DNA of 64,000 nucleotides from Janthinobacterium sp. GW456P (lineage in GTDB: Bacteria > Pseudomonadota > Gammaproteobacteria > Burkholderiales > Burkholderiaceae_D), in NCBI RefSeq assembly GCF_002127655.1, contig NZ_NEHB01000001.1, positions 414,911-478,910 on the forward strand. The letters run 5' to 3'. The notes under the pieces are model-generated. The model was not told the origin of the DNA. It worked only from the letters and a program-made list of their open reading frames with translations, and did no database searches. A program made the position numbers and the translations under genes. Of the stretch, positions 20,499 through 30,286 are shown one piece after another. The stretch's first letter is position 1. Every line of letters starts with the position of its first letter.

Positions 20499-20762
20499 GA
20501 TGGTGACTCCTGGCGTTAATTTTTTTTGATGTGGCCCGGCCTCAAGCCGGCGCCACGACGGTCGCTGGCGCGCAGTGAGCGCGATTTTTCGGGGGAAGCT
20601 GGCGGCTGGCGTGGTCGATGCCGCGGCAGATGGCAGGCGTCGTGCCGCCTGGCGCGCACAACGGCGCGCACGTACAACGAGGTCGCATGGTGTCTCCTTT
20701 TGGGTGGTGCCTTCTTGGCGAGGCTCAGCATTAAGGTCCCATCATCGTTGAAATGGCATAAT

Positions 20763-20775
20763 TTGATAATTGCAA
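20763..20775. promoter_or_regulatory. candidate LysR-type T-N11-A box
   Basis: TTGATAATTGCAA lies 20 bp before the LysR gene in the 296-bp divergent region. It has the T-N11-A form and partial dyad (TTG/CAA) expected for autoregulation and activation of the divergent ModA-like/MFS operon. The rest of the gap holds no convincing gene. Confidence 0.4.
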
Positions 20776-20794
20776 TTTTTCCGGGGATTAATGC

Positions 20795-21709
20795 ATGTCA
20801 CGCATCAATTACGACCTTCATGATTTGCAGGCCTTCGTGGCCGTGGCCGAGCGCAACAGCTTTCGCCAGGCCGCGGCCGACCTGTTCCTGTCGCAGCCGG
20901 CGCTCAGCCGCCGTATCGAAAAACTCGAGGATGCGCTGGGGGTCAAGCTGTTCGAGCGCACCACGCGGCGCGTGCAGCTGACCAATGTGGGACAGGTGTT
21001 CCTGGTGAACGTGCGCGATGCGCTCAATGGCCTGGAAGATGCCGTGCTGGGAGTCGCCGACCTGGCCGCGCACCGCACCGGGACGGTGACGTTCGCCTGC
21101 GTGCCTTCGGCCGTGTGGCATTTCCTGCCGGACGTGCTCAAGCGCTTCAGCGCGCAGTTTCCGAAAATCCGCGTGCGCGTGCATGACGAAAGCGCGCAGG
21201 ACGTGCTCAACCTCGTGCTGGCCGGCGAGGCGGACTTCGGCATCTGCTTTACGGGCGCGGAAAATCCGGAGATCCACTTTCAGCCCATCTATGTCGAGAC
21301 CTACGTGCTGGCGATGCGGGCCGATCACAGGCTGGCCAGGCGCAAGAAGCTGAGCTGGAAGGATACCGTCGATGAACGCTATATCTCGGTGGCCAAGTCG
21401 AGCGGCAACCGCAGCGTGCTCGATGCGGCGCTGGCCGGCGTGGAAAAGCACCCGTGGATCTCGTGCGAGATCAACCACGTGTCAGGCATCCTGGCGCTGG
21501 TGGAGTCGGGCCTGGGCGTGGCGGCGGTGCCGGGGCTGTCTATCCTGCCGGAGCGGCAGGGCGCGGTGGTCGGCGTGCCGCTCGTCAATCCCGTTGTGAA
21601 GCGGACACTGGGCCTGATCAGCCGCCATCAGCACGTGATGCCGCCCGCGTCGCGCACCCTGTTCGACATGATGAGCGCGAGCATCGGCAAGCAGGGGCGG
21701 CGCGCATGA
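20795..21709 (+). CDS. LysR family transcriptional regulator
   Basis: 304 residues. N-terminal winged helix-turn-helix (about 7-66: DLQAFVAVAERNSFRQAAADLFLSQPALSRRIEKLE split over the recognition helix) and a C-terminal inducer-binding domain (about 95-295, with GLGVAAVPGLS). Divergently transcribed from the ModA-like/MFS pair, the classic layout for a LysR activator sensing the substrate of those genes; a tricarboxylate such as aconitate is the suggested effector. Confidence 0.9.
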   Translation: MSRINYDLHDLQAFVAVAERNSFRQAAADLFLSQPALSRRIEKLEDALGVKLFERTTRRVQLTNVGQVFLVNVRDALNGLEDAVLGVADLAAHRTGTVTFACVPSAVWHFLPDVLKRFSAQFPKIRVRVHDESAQDVLNLVLAGEADFGICFTGAENPEIHFQPIYVETYVLAMRADHRLARRKKLSWKDTVDERYISVAKSSGNRSVLDAALAGVEKHPWISCEINHVSGILALVESGLGVAAVPGLSILPERQGAVVGVPLVNPVVKRTLGLISRHQHVMPPASRTLFDMMSASIGKQGRRA

Positions 21710-21737
21710 GCGCGGCGCGGTGTGCCGAAGTGCGGCG

Positions 21738-22580
21738 CTAGGCGGCGCGCGCCAGCTGCGAGCGGCGATAGTCGAGCGGCGTGCTGCCCACCAGTTCCGT
21801 AAAACTGCGGCTGAAATGGGCTTGGTCGAAGAAGCCCAGTGCCTGCGCCAGGCTGGCCAGGTCGGGCGCATCGGGCTGCGCCAGGCGCCAGATCGCTTCC
21901 TGCAGGCGGTAGCGCTGGATCACCCATTTCGGCGGCACGCCCACGTAATCGCTAAACAGGCGCTGCAGCCGGCGTTCGCCGATGTCCATTCTTGCGCACA
22001 GCTGCGCCACGCTGGCCGGGCCGTGGTGGGCCGCCGGCGCAGCAGTCAGCCTGGCGGCCAGCAGGGCGGTCTCATCGACTTGCGGCAGCCTGGCCAGCAG
22101 CAGCGCCTGCGCCTGCGCCACCATGGCCGCATCGCCGGCTTGCGCCAGCACCAGCGCCTCGGCTTGCGCGGCCGGCATGCCCAGCAGTCCATCGGCGGCG
22201 ATGGTTGTGTCGGTGAAGGTGGACAGGGGCTGGGTGATGAACGGGCGCAGGCCGCCCGGCGCGAAACGCACGCCCAGCACCTTGCCGGCGCCCAGCAAAG
22301 GCCGGTCGAAGGCGCCGCGCACCACGCCATGAATGGCGGTGCGGCCAAGGTCGAACACCAGGTGGGCATTCGGATACGGCAGCACGCGCTGCGTCTCCGG
22401 TGCGCAGCCCCGCCTGTCCCATTCGACCACCCAGAAGTACTCGACGAAGGGCGCCAGCGCGGCCGCTGGCGGGTAGGTCGCTAGCCGTATGCGGCGCGCC
22501 GCCGCCTGCGGATCGACGATGCCTTTGGGCGCCTGTCCAGGTGTCTTGAGCAGATTGACCTTGCTGTCGGCTTTATCCAA
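21738..22580 (-). CDS. AraC family transcriptional regulator
   Basis: 280 residues. The N-terminal domain (about 30-130; PPAAALAPFVEYFWVVEWD, GVRFAPGGLRPF) resembles the DUF6597-type sensor found in many AraC proteins. The C-terminal HTH_18 domain (about 175-275) has two helix-turn-helix units, and ALGFFDQAHFSRSFTELVGSTPLDYRR near the end is diagnostic. It faces the DUF3224 gene across 56 bp and may control it. Effector unknown. Confidence 0.88.
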   Translation of the reverse strand: MDKADSKVNLLKTPGQAPKGIVDPQAAARRIRLATYPPAAALAPFVEYFWVVEWDRRGCAPETQRVLPYPNAHLVFDLGRTAIHGVVRGAFDRPLLGAGKVLGVRFAPGGLRPFITQPLSTFTDTTIAADGLLGMPAAQAEALVLAQAGDAAMVAQAQALLLARLPQVDETALLAARLTAAPAAHHGPASVAQLCARMDIGERRLQRLFSDYVGVPPKWVIQRYRLQEAIWRLAQPDAPDLASLAQALGFFDQAHFSRSFTELVGSTPLDYRRSQLARAA

Positions 22581-22636
22581 TATTTGTCTCCTGCCCTGCC
22601 TTAAGCTGCTACTCTCGCATCGATGGAAAGGGAATC

Positions 22637-23134
22637 ATGAAATCACGCAGCCTGGCGGGCCTGGTGCTGGCCGCATGTTGTCTATCGGTGGCGCCAGCCG
22701 GCGCCGCTTCGTCTACAGAGGGGGATCATCGCATGCATGTGCACGCTACGGGAAGTTTTAGCATCACCATGACGCCGTCCGCGGCGCCGCAGCGCGCGGG
22801 GCGCACGACCTTGGGCAAAGTACTGCTCGACAAAGTCTATGCCGGCGACCTGGTCGCCACGGCCAAGGGCGAGATGCTCAGCGCCGTCACCGACACCAAA
22901 GGCGCGGCCGGTTATGTCGCCATGGAAGCCATCACGGGCGTCCTGCAGGGAAAAGAGGGCAGTTTCGTGGCACAGCATGCGGGCACCATGGCCGATGGCC
23001 AGCAGCAGCTGTCCATCGTGATCGTGCCGCATTCCGGCACGGGGCAGCTGACGGGCATCAGCGGCACCCTGGCCATCCGCATTGAGAATGGCCAGCATTT
23101 CTACGACATCGATTATTCGCTGCCGGCGCCGTAG
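22637..23134 (+). CDS. secreted DUF3224 family protein
   Basis: 165 residues. Signal peptide (about 1-24: basic MKSR, hydrophobic core, cleavage after GAASS region), then a domain of about 130 residues matching DUF3224 (HATGSFSITMTPSAAPQ start, GYVAMEAITGVLQGKEGSFVAQHAG, SGTGQLTGISGTLAIRIENG). The family is a small beta-barrel related to allene-oxide-cyclase-like folds; function unknown. The start has AAAGGGAA just upstream. Divergent from the AraC gene; converges on uvrB. Confidence 0.82.
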   Translation: MKSRSLAGLVLAACCLSVAPAGAASSTEGDHRMHVHATGSFSITMTPSAAPQRAGRTTLGKVLLDKVYAGDLVATAKGEMLSAVTDTKGAAGYVAMEAITGVLQGKEGSFVAQHAGTMADGQQQLSIVIVPHSGTGQLTGISGTLAIRIENGQHFYDIDYSLPAP

Positions 23135-23169
23135 GCGGACCAAGGCACGGCCCGCCCACGGCCAGCCGT

Positions 23170-25257
<2,088 letters not shown>

Positions 25258-25369
25258 GTGAATCAGACCTTTGTTAGAATAGTGCTCTGCTGGCGGCCCT
25301 GGCGTTGTATTTTGGGGCGCTGTCTACAACTCCGCTGTGAACCTGCTTCCAATCGAATCCAATCTTATC

Positions 25370-26584
25370 ATGACGAACCCAACTGTTTCTGCCAGTCTGT
25401 TTAGCGCCATCGAGATGGCCCCACGCGACCCGATCCTGGGCATCACCGAAGCATTTAACGCGGACCAGAATCCCGCCAAAATCAATCTGGGCGTTGGCGT
25501 CTATTATGACGACAACGGCAAAGTGCCTCTGTTAGCTTGCGTACGCAAGGCGGAAGCGATCCTGATCGAACAGGCGGCGCCACGCACCTATCTGCCGATC
25601 GAAGGCCTCGCCGCCTACGACAAGGCTGTGCAAGAACTCGTATTTGGCGCCGACAGCGCCGTCATTCAAGAGCGCCGCGCCGTCACCGTGCAAGCCATCG
25701 GCGGCACGGGCGCACTGAAGATCGGTGCCGACTTCCTGCAGCGCTTCGCGCCGGGTGCGCAAGTCTACATCAGCGACCCGAGCTGGGAAAACCACCGCGC
25801 GCTGTTTGAAAACGCCGGTTTCGTCGTGAATAACTACACCTACTACGATGCCGCCACCCATGGCGTGAACTTCGACGGCATGCTGGCCAGCCTGAACGCC
25901 ATGCCGGCCGGCTCCATCGTCGTGCTGCACGCCTGCTGCCACAACCCGACCGGCGCCGACCTGAGCGTGGCCCAGTGGGATCAGATCATCAGTGTGGTCA
26001 CCGCGCGCGGCCTGGTGCCGTTCCTCGACATGGCCTATCAGGGCTTCGCCAACGGCATCGCCGAAGACGGCGCCGTGGTGCGCCGCTTCGCCGACGCGGG
26101 CGGCCCGCTGCTGGTGTCGAACTCGTTCTCGAAATCGTTCTCGCTGTATGGCGAGCGCGTGGGCGCCCTGAGCGTCGTCGCCGCCAGCGCCGACGAGGCA
26201 TCGCGCCTGCTGTCGCAGCTGAAGCGCGTCGTGCGCACCAACTACTCGAACCCGCCTACGCACGGCGGCAAGGTGGTTGCCACCGTCCTGGCCACGCCGG
26301 AACTGCGCCAGCTGTGGGAAGAGGAACTGGCCGGCATGCGCGTGCGCATCCGCGAAATGCGCAATGCCTTCGTGGAAAAGCTGAAAGCCAAGGCGCCAGG
26401 CCACGACTTCGAATTCGTGCGCCAGCAAATCGGCATGTTCTCGTACTCGGGTCTCACCAAGGAGCAGGTGGCGTCGTTGCGCGAGCAATCGATCTACGCC
26501 GTCGACACGGGCCGTATCTGCGTAGCAGCATTGAATTCGCGCAATATCGACATCGTCATTGACGCGATCGCCAAAGTACTTTAA
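25370..26584 (+). CDS. aromatic-amino-acid/aspartate aminotransferase
   Basis: 404-residue PLP-dependent class I aminotransferase of the AspC/TyrB subgroup. The segments IEMAPRDPILGITEAFNAD, NLGVGVYYDDNGKVP, and the PLP-lysine motif SNSFSKSFSLYGERVG with Lys255 are clear, as is the CCHNPTGADL loop. It transfers amino groups between aspartate or aromatic amino acids and 2-oxoglutarate. ATG 25370 (MTNPTVSASLFS) is the start typical of the family; an in-frame opening 11 codons upstream is less likely. Whether it is closer to TyrB or AspC is not resolved. Confidence 0.93.
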   Translation: MTNPTVSASLFSAIEMAPRDPILGITEAFNADQNPAKINLGVGVYYDDNGKVPLLACVRKAEAILIEQAAPRTYLPIEGLAAYDKAVQELVFGADSAVIQERRAVTVQAIGGTGALKIGADFLQRFAPGAQVYISDPSWENHRALFENAGFVVNNYTYYDAATHGVNFDGMLASLNAMPAGSIVVLHACCHNPTGADLSVAQWDQIISVVTARGLVPFLDMAYQGFANGIAEDGAVVRRFADAGGPLLVSNSFSKSFSLYGERVGALSVVAASADEASRLLSQLKRVVRTNYSNPPTHGGKVVATVLATPELRQLWEEELAGMRVRIREMRNAFVEKLKAKAPGHDFEFVRQQIGMFSYSGLTKEQVASLREQSIYAVDTGRICVAALNSRNIDIVIDAIAKVL

Positions 26585-26675
26585 TATCTTGCTTCTTCGG
26601 CGCTGCATGCAAGTGCGGCGCGGATGGCAGTAGAAAGTCGGCGATGGCCGTGTTTGTGAAGATGCAGTATCCGTC

Positions 26676-26704
26676 TTGCAAATATGGAACAAGCGACATA
26701 TAAT
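26676..26704 (+). promoter_or_regulatory. sigma-70 promoter of tRNA-Asn copy 1
   Basis: TTGCAA (26676-26681), 17-bp spacer, TATAAT (26699-26704), followed by a GCCTCTTTTCCC leader shared by the other tRNA-Asn copies. Confidence 0.75.
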
Positions 26705-26715
26705 ATTGCCTCTTT

Positions 26716-26791
26716 TCCCTGATAGCTCAGTTGGTAGAGCGACGGACTGTTAATCCGCAGGTCCCTGGTTCGAGTCCAGGTCGGGGAGCCA
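26716..26791 (+). tRNA. tRNA-Asn (anticodon GUU), copy 1
   Basis: 76 nt including encoded CCA. The acceptor stem TCCCTGA/TCGGGGA, D-arm AGCTCAGTTGGTAGAGC, anticodon loop CTGTTAATC (anticodon GTT) and T-arm GGTTCGAGTCC are all intact. It is identical to three further copies in the window. Its own sigma-70 promoter and terminator make it an independent unit. Confidence 0.97.
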
Positions 26792-26799
26792 GAATTCAG

Positions 26800-26830
26800 A
26801 AGGCCACGTTGAAAAGCGTGGCCTTTTTTG
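26800..26830 (+). terminator. terminator of tRNA-Asn copy 1
   Basis: AGGCCACG (26801-26808) pairs with CGTGGCCT (26817-26824) and runs into six T. The stem sequence resembles that of copy 4. Confidence 0.88.
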
Positions 26831-26887
26831 TTTTTGCACTGTCGGCGGGCAGCTGCTGTCCGGGATAGAAATTTCCCTAGGGGAATC

Positions 26888-26917
26888 TGGACAGGTGCTT
26901 GTTTGCCCGTATATAAT
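26888..26917 (+). promoter_or_regulatory. sigma-70 promoter of tRNA-Asn copy 2
   Basis: TGGACA (26888-26893), 18-bp spacer, TATAAT (26912-26917), then the conserved CGGCCTCTTTTCCC leader. The TCTGGACA block recurs at copy 3 and TGGACA at copy 4. Confidence 0.72.
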
Positions 26918-26928
26918 ACGGCCTCTTT

Positions 26929-27004
26929 TCCCTGATAGCTCAGTTGGTAGAGCGACGGACTGTTAATCCGCAGGTCCCTGGTTCGAGTCCAGGTCGGGGA
27001 GCCA
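26929..27004 (+). tRNA. tRNA-Asn (anticodon GUU), copy 2
   Basis: Identical in all 76 positions to copy 1, with the anticodon GTT and encoded CCA. It lies 137 bp after copy 1 as a separate unit with its own promoter and terminator. Confidence 0.97.
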
Positions 27005-27020
27005 GAACATGTAGTTGAAG

Positions 27021-27050
27021 AAAGCCCAGCCTTCACCGGTTGGGCTTTTT
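27021..27050 (+). terminator. terminator of tRNA-Asn copy 2
   Basis: AAAGCCCAGCC (27021-27031) pairs with GGTTGGGCTTT (27038-27048; one G-U pair) and ends in a T-run. This hairpin and the following TTTCAGGGCC are nearly the same as after copy 3, which points to a duplicated unit. Confidence 0.87.
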
Positions 27051-27121
27051 GCGTTTCAGGGCCTGCATGAGGCATCCGTGTCATCACTCTTGATCCCGCG
27101 CATAGGCCGCCAGGCACCCGG

Positions 27122-27530
27122 CGCTATGTTGCAAGTGTTGGGTCGGCAACGATCGTGCTCGTGCATGACGGTCTTGCCGATGGGTCGGGGTGGGAAGGTG
27201 TTTGCCTGGCGCTGCGTGACGAGGGTTGCCACGTTGCGGCCGCCTTCGCGGCCGATGTGCCCAGGGATAAGGCCCGCTTCATGGCGGCATCGCAAGTGCC
27301 CTGGGGAGTGGCCGCGCTGACCGGCGTGGTCAGCGCGCCAGCGTGGAGGAGCAAGCCCAGCTGGTACCTGGTCGCGACTGAGGATAAGATGATTGCGCCG
27401 GCGATGCAACGCGAGAGGTCCGCACGCGCGGCCTCGAAGGTGGTCACAGCCGCCGGCGGTCATGCCAATTTCGCAAGCCCATGCGGTGGCGACGCTGATC
27501 TGCAGGGCCGCTGCCAGCAGTGCGCTGGCC
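27122..27530 (+). pseudogene. broken alpha/beta hydrolase (EstC-like)
   Basis: One frame reads ATIVLVHDGLADGSGWEGV, the start of an alpha/beta hydrolase (usual form LVHG-F/L-ADGSSW), then jumps within ~50 bases to AAAFAADVPRDKARFMAASQ and WRSKPSWYLVATEDKMI, which belong far downstream in intact homologues. The middle, including the nucleophile Ser, is deleted. After about 27470 the family's last segment continues in another frame (ISQAHAVATLICRAA), so there is also a frameshift. No start codon with a ribosome site is evident. This is a dead gene between tRNA-Asn copy 2 and an intact, unrelated hydrolase. Confidence 0.7.
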
Positions 27531-27575
27531 AGCCTGTCGGCTTCCGGGAGTGGCGTCCCGCGACGGGGCGTTGTA

Positions 27576-28526
27576 TCAGGACTTCGGCGCCGCATCCAAT
27601 GTTTTGATGATGGCTTCCTGGAACTGCACCGGTTCATCCTGGTGAATCTGATGCCCGGAATGGTCAAAGAAAAACAGCTCCTTCTTTGGCGCCTTCAATG
27701 TCTCAAAATACGCTTGCGTGATCCTGGTCGAGGTCTGGATATCGTTTTTGCCGACGAAGAAATACACGGGGCAGTCAACGCTCTTCAAGGTCCTGGGCAG
27801 ATCGATGTTCATGACCTCGTTCCAGACTGGCGACCAGGTTTTCGACCATTGAAGAAAGCCCGTCTTGAAGCCCTCGCTCGTGGCAAATTCCTTGCCATCC
27901 TTGTAAAAAAGCCATTTCCTTAAATAAAACATGCTTTCATCACTTGCAAACGGGAAACTGACGCTGTCCAGTTCCTGGCTGGCGACGGCATTGTCCTTGA
28001 AATGAACTTTCAAGGTTTTCAGCAATTCTTTCTCGCTTTCCAGCTGGCTCACGACAGGATTGGAAGCGAAATAGGCATGCAGCAGTTCCGGATGATGCTT
28101 GACGATATAAAAGCCCAGGACGTTTCCCCAGGAACTGCCCAGCAAGTATATTTTTTCCTGCTTGAGCTCTTTTTGTAGAAACGTGATGACCTGGTACGTG
28201 TCCTGCTCCATCTGCGCGACGGAAGGCAGGCTTGGCGATGGATTCAGTTTCAGGGTTTTTCCTGCATCGCGCTGATCCCATTGCACAAGCGTAAATCTCT
28301 TTTTCAGTATGGCGGTAAACGCATCCGCATTCCTCATCATCGAACTTCCCGGCCCGCCCGATAAAAAGAGTAGAACAGGTTTTTTTGAGTCATCTGTCTT
28401 GATTTCCACAAACTGCCTGATGCCGCCGATGTCCGGTGTCAGCAGCGTGTCGATGGCAAGCGCTTGCGCTTTGCCAGCAGAAAATGGCATCAAGGTGAGG
28501 AATAGCACTGCCAGTAGCTTTGTCAT
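27576..28526 (-). CDS. secreted alpha/beta hydrolase, proline iminopeptidase-like
   Basis: 316 residues. Signal peptide (MTKLLAVLFLTLMPFSAGKAQA, cleavage about residue 22), so probably periplasmic or secreted. Alpha/beta hydrolase fold: LFLSGGPGSSM oxyanion region (about 54-64), WDQRDAGKT, nucleophile elbow GSSWGN (about 126-131), catalytic Asp around DIQTSTR and His in DHSGHQIH near the C-terminus. These features match the prolyl iminopeptidase S33 group; the substrate is unknown. ATG 28526 was chosen for the signal peptide; an in-frame opening 36 codons upstream is less plausible. Confidence 0.82.
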   Translation of the reverse strand: MTKLLAVLFLTLMPFSAGKAQALAIDTLLTPDIGGIRQFVEIKTDDSKKPVLLFLSGGPGSSMMRNADAFTAILKKRFTLVQWDQRDAGKTLKLNPSPSLPSVAQMEQDTYQVITFLQKELKQEKIYLLGSSWGNVLGFYIVKHHPELLHAYFASNPVVSQLESEKELLKTLKVHFKDNAVASQELDSVSFPFASDESMFYLRKWLFYKDGKEFATSEGFKTGFLQWSKTWSPVWNEVMNIDLPRTLKSVDCPVYFFVGKNDIQTSTRITQAYFETLKAPKKELFFFDHSGHQIHQDEPVQFQEAIIKTLDAAPKS

Positions 28527-28705
28527 GGGCTGATATGAATGGTTACTTGCGGGTATAGGGTGTCCATGGGGGATATTATCCGAATAACATGTTGCATATG
28601 AAAAATATCTGCAGTGCGTCCGCAGTGGCGCCATGGCGGGCCGCGGCCTGTGTCTTTTCCCGTTTTGCGCTATCCTGAATGCAACCCCATAGGAGAGTTG
28701 CCACC

Positions 28706-29032
28706 ATGACCTGTTCCATTCCCCTGCGCCATATCGTCCTCTGTGATTTTCTTGAGGACATCACACCGGCCAAGCATGCCGAGCTGGTCTATGAATTTTC
28801 CCAGCTTAAACATCGCATCCCCGGCGTGCTGCAATTCGAATGGGGGCCGAACGTCAGCCCGGAAGGTCTCGATGACGGCTTTACCGATTGCTTCAGTTTG
28901 AGCTTTGCCGATACGGGCGCGCGCGACGCATACCTGACCCATCCAGCGCACCAGGCGTTTGTCGAGTTGCTCAAGCCATGGCTGGGCCGCGTACTCGTGT
29001 TCGACTATCATCCGCAGGAAAATCCCGGCTGA
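28706..29032 (+). CDS. Dabb (stress-responsive A/B barrel) domain protein
   Basis: 108 residues matching the Dabb ferredoxin-like domain (PF07876): LRHIVLCDFLEDITPAKHAEL start, PGVLQFEWGPNVSPEGLDDGFTDC middle, then AYLTHPAHQAFVELLKPWL. Such proteins dimerise into an alpha/beta barrel; roles range from stress response to small cyclase-like activities. ATG 28706 has AGGAGAG ten bases upstream. It sits immediately before tRNA-Asn copy 3. Confidence 0.88.
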   Translation: MTCSIPLRHIVLCDFLEDITPAKHAELVYEFSQLKHRIPGVLQFEWGPNVSPEGLDDGFTDCFSLSFADTGARDAYLTHPAHQAFVELLKPWLGRVLVFDYHPQENPG

Positions 29033-29065
29033 ATGGCGCCGCGCGTAAATTTTTTGGCGTAAATC

Positions 29066-29094
29066 TGGACATCTGAAAATTTGCGCTATAGAAT
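29066..29094 (+). promoter_or_regulatory. sigma-70 promoter of tRNA-Asn copy 3
   Basis: TGGACA (29066-29071), 17-bp spacer, TAGAAT (29089-29094), then the common GCGGCCTCTTTTCCC leader. The -10 box is weaker than in the other copies. Confidence 0.68.
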
Positions 29095-29105
29095 GCGGCC
29101 TCTTT

Positions 29106-29181
29106 TCCCTGATAGCTCAGTTGGTAGAGCGACGGACTGTTAATCCGCAGGTCCCTGGTTCGAGTCCAGGTCGGGGAGCCA
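29106..29181 (+). tRNA. tRNA-Asn (anticodon GUU), copy 3
   Basis: 76 nt, identical to copies 1, 2 and 4 with encoded CCA and GTT anticodon. It lies between the Dabb gene and the PEP-CTERM gene. Confidence 0.97.
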
Positions 29182-29198
29182 GAACATCAGCAGTATCG

Positions 29199-29229
29199 AA
29201 AAGCCCAGCCCTTAGCGGTTGGGCTTTTT
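29199..29229 (+). terminator. terminator of tRNA-Asn copy 3
   Basis: AAAAGCCCAGCC (29199-29210) pairs with GGTTGGGCTTTT (29217-29228) and ends in T. Near copy of the terminator after tRNA copy 2, with the same TTTCAGGGCC following. Confidence 0.87.
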
Positions 29230-29542
29230 GCATTTCAGGGCCGGCTGGCCCGCGCGTGGCACGGAGCGCCGTGTCATCGGATGTGGTGCGTGAAGCATCC
29301 CGGCGCGCGAGTCCTGGCCGGCGGCGCCGGTGTCAGCGATCGTCTCGGCCTGGTCACGCTACGCCAGACAGGTGCGTATCCGAATCGGGCCTGTCCCGCA
29401 ATCGCCAAATGCAGGCGGTTTGATCCTGCGCAATGATTGATTGTTGCCTTAAAAATATTATTGATTTTTTAATTTTCCAGTTCTATTCTGGCTTTCTCAG
29501 GGAAAATAACTTTCTTGAGTAAAACATAAGGGATATTGGATT
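29230..29542. other. intergenic region, no gene seen
   Basis: About 310 bp between the tRNA-Asn 3 terminator and the PEP-CTERM gene. The first 200 bp are GC-rich and contain no supported reading frame. The last ~110 bp (from about 29430) turn AT-rich and presumably carry the promoter of the PEP-CTERM gene; no clear -24/-12 (RpoN) or -35/-10 pair was identified. Confidence 0.5.
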
Positions 29543-30169
29543 ATGCGTAAGTTGACTGCATTGGCCGGTATGGCCGCACTGATTCTGGCCGCGCCTATGG
29601 CGCACGCCACGACTAATTTGCTGAGCAATGGAGGCTTCGAGTCGAGCACGTTTAGCGGACCGTTCACGGAGATACACAGCGGCGCGCATCTGGGCGCCTG
29701 GAGCGTCGACAGCGGCAGCATCGACCTTATCAATCAATTATGGCAGCACGCGGAGGGCAACTACAGCCTGGATTTGAATGGCGGTTCTGCCGGACGTATT
29801 TCGCAGTCCTTCGGCACCGTGGTGGGACAGCAGTACAACGTCAGTTTCAGCCTGGCCGGTAATGCCGCGGCCGGTGGCAGTCTGAAGCTGGTCGATGCGG
29901 GCGTCACCGGCGTGCACACCTTCACTTTTGACAGTACGGGCCGCTCGCATTCCAACATGGGCTGGGTGACTCAAGGTTTCAGCTTTATTGCCACCGCTGC
30001 CAACAGCACCCTGTACTTTCAAGGTAGCAGCCAAAACGGCGCGTGGGGTGCGGCACTGGACAACGTATCGGTAACGGCCGTGCCAGAACCGACGACCTAT
30101 GCCATGCTGGCCGCGGGCCTGGGACTGATGGGCTTGATTGCACGCCGTCGCCGCGCGCCAGGCGCCTGA
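29543..30169 (+). CDS. PEP-CTERM sorting domain protein (choice-of-anchor C type)
   Basis: 208 residues. Signal peptide (about 1-23, ending MAHA), a beta-rich exported domain like the choice-of-anchor C / DUF642 group (NLLSNGGFESSTF, LGAWSVDSGSIDLI, GNYSLDLNGGSAGRISQSF, ALDNVSVT), then the C-terminal sorting signal: VPEPTTYAML, a hydrophobic helix and the RRRR basic end (about 182-205). Exosortase (EpsH/XrtA) removes such tails as part of extracellular polysaccharide-linked surface display. No exosortase gene lies in the window, as is common. Followed by a terminator. Confidence 0.9.
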   Translation: MRKLTALAGMAALILAAPMAHATTNLLSNGGFESSTFSGPFTEIHSGAHLGAWSVDSGSIDLINQLWQHAEGNYSLDLNGGSAGRISQSFGTVVGQQYNVSFSLAGNAAAGGSLKLVDAGVTGVHTFTFDSTGRSHSNMGWVTQGFSFIATAANSTLYFQGSSQNGAWGAALDNVSVTAVPEPTTYAMLAAGLGLMGLIARRRRAPGA

Positions 30170-30229
30170 GAGAGGGTTGTCCAAGGGGCTTGCCTCCAGG
30201 GCTGAGCGCTCAGCGTGGCGCAAGCGCAT

Positions 30230-30257
30230 AAAAGCCCGGCCGTGTGCCGGGCTTTTT
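30230..30257 (+). terminator. terminator after the PEP-CTERM gene
   Basis: AAAGCCCGGC (30231-30240) pairs perfectly with GCCGGGCTTT (30246-30255) around a CGTGT loop and ends in five T. The A-rich left flank could also terminate transcription arriving from the minus-strand pseudogenes. Confidence 0.85.
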
Positions 30258-30286
30258 GCTTTTCATGCCGCGGCGCGAACGCCAGT

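Noticed and set aside
20516-20731. 71-codon minus-strand frame in the LysR/ModA-like divergent region
   Set aside because: Basic, low-complexity product, no ribosome site, lies in a promoter region.
25258-25369. Possible LexA box between uvrB and the aminotransferase gene
   Set aside because: CTGT occurs near 25320 but ACAG is not at the required spacing; no CTGT-N8-ACAG found.
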